Part shown: positions 19,077-21,468 of the stretch, piece by piece | How the letters are laid out: each line of letters starts with the position of its first letter | Position numbering within the stretch: position 1 is the first letter of the stretch | Assembly: GCA_010093605.1 (NCBI GenBank) | Contig: MU004185.1 | Span: 1-21,468 of the forward strand | Reading direction: 5' to 3' | Length of the DNA stretch: 21,468 bases | From: Lophium mytilinum | Taxonomy: Eukaryota > Ascomycota > Dothideomycetes > Mytilinidiales > Mytilinidiaceae | Made by a program: the position numbers and the translations under genes | Notes under the pieces: generated by a model | What the model saw: the letters and a program-made list of their open reading frames with translations, nothing else | Told to the model about the DNA's origin: nothing | The model's database searches: none

Positions 19077-21468
19077 TTAGTGTTTTACTTAATTTTACTA
19101 ATATATAAATATTTATAGTTAATCTATAATACTACGCTATATATTACCTAGTTCTAGTAATATAGTACTGCGCTAAGATAGGTTAATAGAATATTGCGCG
19201 TTATTATATAACTATTTACCTATAGTATAAGGGTCTTACTAGAAAGCCTTTCTACTAGAGCCCTTTACTACTTATATTAAGTATATCTATTATTACCTCT
19301 CTTCTTATATATATTACTGCTATATATTTACTAGATAAGTATTTACGTACTATATAAGAGCCTAGCTAGAAGCCTTTCTACTAATACTTTTTATATCTTA
19401 TACTAATTACTTTACTACCTTTCTTATTAATAATTCTTCTTTATAACGCCGCCTCTACTAGTCTACCTATTAATGCTTAAATCTATATACTCCTTAAAAC
19501 TCTTCTACTTAAGCCTTATTCTTCTAGGCCTTTTACTCTAAGTTCTCTAAGTCCTCTATTTCTAAGCTATAGTTACCTAAACTCTCTTTATACTTATACT
19601 CTTTATCTAATAACTAACTATCTATATCCCCCTCTTACTCTTTCTATATTACTAAATAATTCTAGAATTCTTTAATTATTAGAATCCTACCTAAATAAGC
19701 CCTTAGGCTATTTAGTATATAGTACTTAAACTTAAGCTAGATATATTTTAGATTAACTTAACCTCTAGGGCCTATAGTATTATCCTCTATTATTATTATC
19801 TTTAACTTTCCTGGGCTTCCCTAGATTATATTCTATACTTTCTTTGCAACTATATCTATACTAAGGTTAACTACCCCCCTTTAAGCCTATTCTTTAATAT
19901 ATTAGCTTAGTTAGGCTACCTTATAGTAGTAGCTATTTAGTAGTTATATATAGATCTACTATATATTTATAATTATATCTCTTTTCCTAATATTATCTTA
20001 TATATCTTTAGAGTTATTTAGTTTAGCTTAACGCGTAGTTAAAATTTTATTGTTGTTATATCTTAGAAGAACCTAGAGTAATAATACGGCTCTTACTTAT
20101 AGATTATTAAGGAATTATTCTACTGTTTTTAGTAACGCTTTATTTCTAATTATTATATTTAATCTTTATAATTTTATATAGAAGGGACTATTATTCTATT
20201 TTTAAGTTTCTATAGCTGGATTTATAATATTAAATAGCGGCTAGACTTAATTAATCTAGCGTCTAGTTAAGTATATTAGATAATTTATATTACTATTTCT
20301 AGCTATATTCTATATATAGGCATAGCTTACTATAAGTTCTAACTTTCTATATAGCTTTATAAGCATGTTAGAATAAAGTATAACTATAAATCTATTTAGA
20401 ATACTCTTAAGAAATTAGTTATATAGTTCTTTACTCTTCTATTATATCTTAGTATTTTTATTTTCTTCTATATACTATCTACTTAGAAGCTTATATATAT
20501 TAGTATAGTATACCTTAATAATAAGCGCAGCTACCTTACCTATCTATAGTGGTGCTAATTGCTAATCTTTTTATACTTTAGTTCTATTTTTATATTAAAT
20601 AGCTAGCGTATACTATACTATAATGCTATACTATAGATACTATATCTCTATATCCTCCCTAGTAAGAGATACTTAGATCTAAGCTTTAGTAAATATAGCT
20701 TAAAATTAATTCCTAAGGCCGGCTTATAGTTAATTAACGCCTTAAGGGCTAAGTTATAGGGGCGTTATTATCTAATCTAAGTACTCTAACTTTAGCTAAG
20801 CTATGCTATACTTCTTAAGGGAGTCTAATAACCTAAGGCTATATAAGGTTATAGAATTCTAGGAGTCTTTTTAATTTATCTACTCTTTTTTCTATAGTAT
20901 AGATAATTAAGTAGAATTACTATATCTAGCAGTAATTTACGCAAGGCGGATATAAAGAGATGCTAAATAACTATTTACTAGCTATTTATCTAGTATTACT
21001 ATATACCTAGTATTACGCCCGGGGGTAACCTAAAGAGATAGTACCTAGAAAAGAAATACCTAGTAATTAAGGTTTATAATAGTAAAGGTATTAACTTCTT
21101 TTATAGAAAGAACCTAGTAGAGGTAATAAGGCTTACTACTATTATCTGGCCTATTCTTTATAGTAAATTTAGGACTTGCGCTTTCTTTAAGTTACTTAAG
21201 TATAGTAAGAAGTACTTAGAACTTAGTTTAAACTCTATAGAATAAGTATCTATCTCTCTAGAGTATAGTATAGTAGTGTTAGAGAATAGTAGTAAGACTA
21301 TTCTAAAGCTATTTTCTTTTTAATAATCCTCTAGAGCTATCTACTGCTTTAAACTACTACTTAATTATTTTAGTTAAGAATATAAGAGCTTCTAGTTAAG
21401 TATTATAAAAGGGCGTAATATTCTTAATAGATAACTTAAGTATAATCTTATTACTATTATAGATTTTA
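19077..21468 (-). pseudogene. Relic C second copy, partial
   Basis: Same minus-strand frame as relic C, ending at a TAA (19079-19077) where the left copy has TGA. The 5' part lies beyond the window. The in-frame palindromes are preserved at 19231-19266 and 19357-19392 but are more mutated. The density of RIP stops is higher than in the left copy. Confidence 0.75.

Larger units (their letters stand above)
18588..21468. repeat. Large direct duplication, right copy (runs off the window)
   Basis: Copy of 10853-13733 in the same orientation, offset 7,735 bp. It is more T/A-rich than the left copy (for example CGCACCTACTAGATAAGCAT against TATATTTACTAGATAAGTAT). In a few places it keeps C or G where the left copy has mutated (TAATACGCTTACC against TAATATACTTACC), so both copies were mutated independently. 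Homology starts inside a palindrome core at 18588-18604, abutting the satellite. Confidence 0.95.

Overview
This is a chromosome end of a filamentous ascomycete (Pezizomycotina-like). The window opens with 15 TTAGGG-type telomere repeats, read here as CCCTAA. Almost everything behind them shows heavy repeat-induced point mutation (RIP): CpA and TpG are scarce, TpA is abundant, and long reading frames are broken almost only by TAA/TAG at positions where CAA, CAG or TGG would stand. No intact gene is visible. The value of the window lies in six decayed genes that can be followed by eye because RIP makes transitions and rarely indels.

Layout: 1-95 telomere; 115-466 a 60-bp subtelomeric tandem array; 470-740 AT-rich spacer; 742-2640 relic D (minus, unrecognised); 2651-2795 a copy of an internal piece of D; 2870-3715 relic E (minus, unrecognised); 3889-4962 relic F (plus, unrecognised); about 5170-11240 relic A (minus), an SNF2-family helicase of about 1,800 codons with seven inferred introns; 11342-15103 relic C (minus), about 1,250 codons in one unshifted frame, unrecognised; 15087-16888 relic B (minus), with a basic GRPRKY start, Ser/Thr/Pro repeats and membrane segments; 17110-18590 a satellite of about 230-bp monomers (460-bp higher-order unit) that carries interstitial telomere-like repeats; 18588-21468 a second, more heavily mutated copy of 10853-13733, holding the first exon of A and most of C. 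This copy runs off the window end.

B, C and A lie head to tail on the minus strand with almost no spacing, all transcribed toward the telomere. A long segment of the C-A part is duplicated, so they may be cargo of one mobile or subtelomeric unit; this is inference. The most unusual signal is a dispersed palindrome of about 36-38 bp (AAAGGGCCCTAGCAG arms around an AAAGGCTTT core). It lies in all seven inferred introns of A, sits in-frame inside C (KGPSRKAF-like), occurs between genes, and marks the edge of the large duplication.
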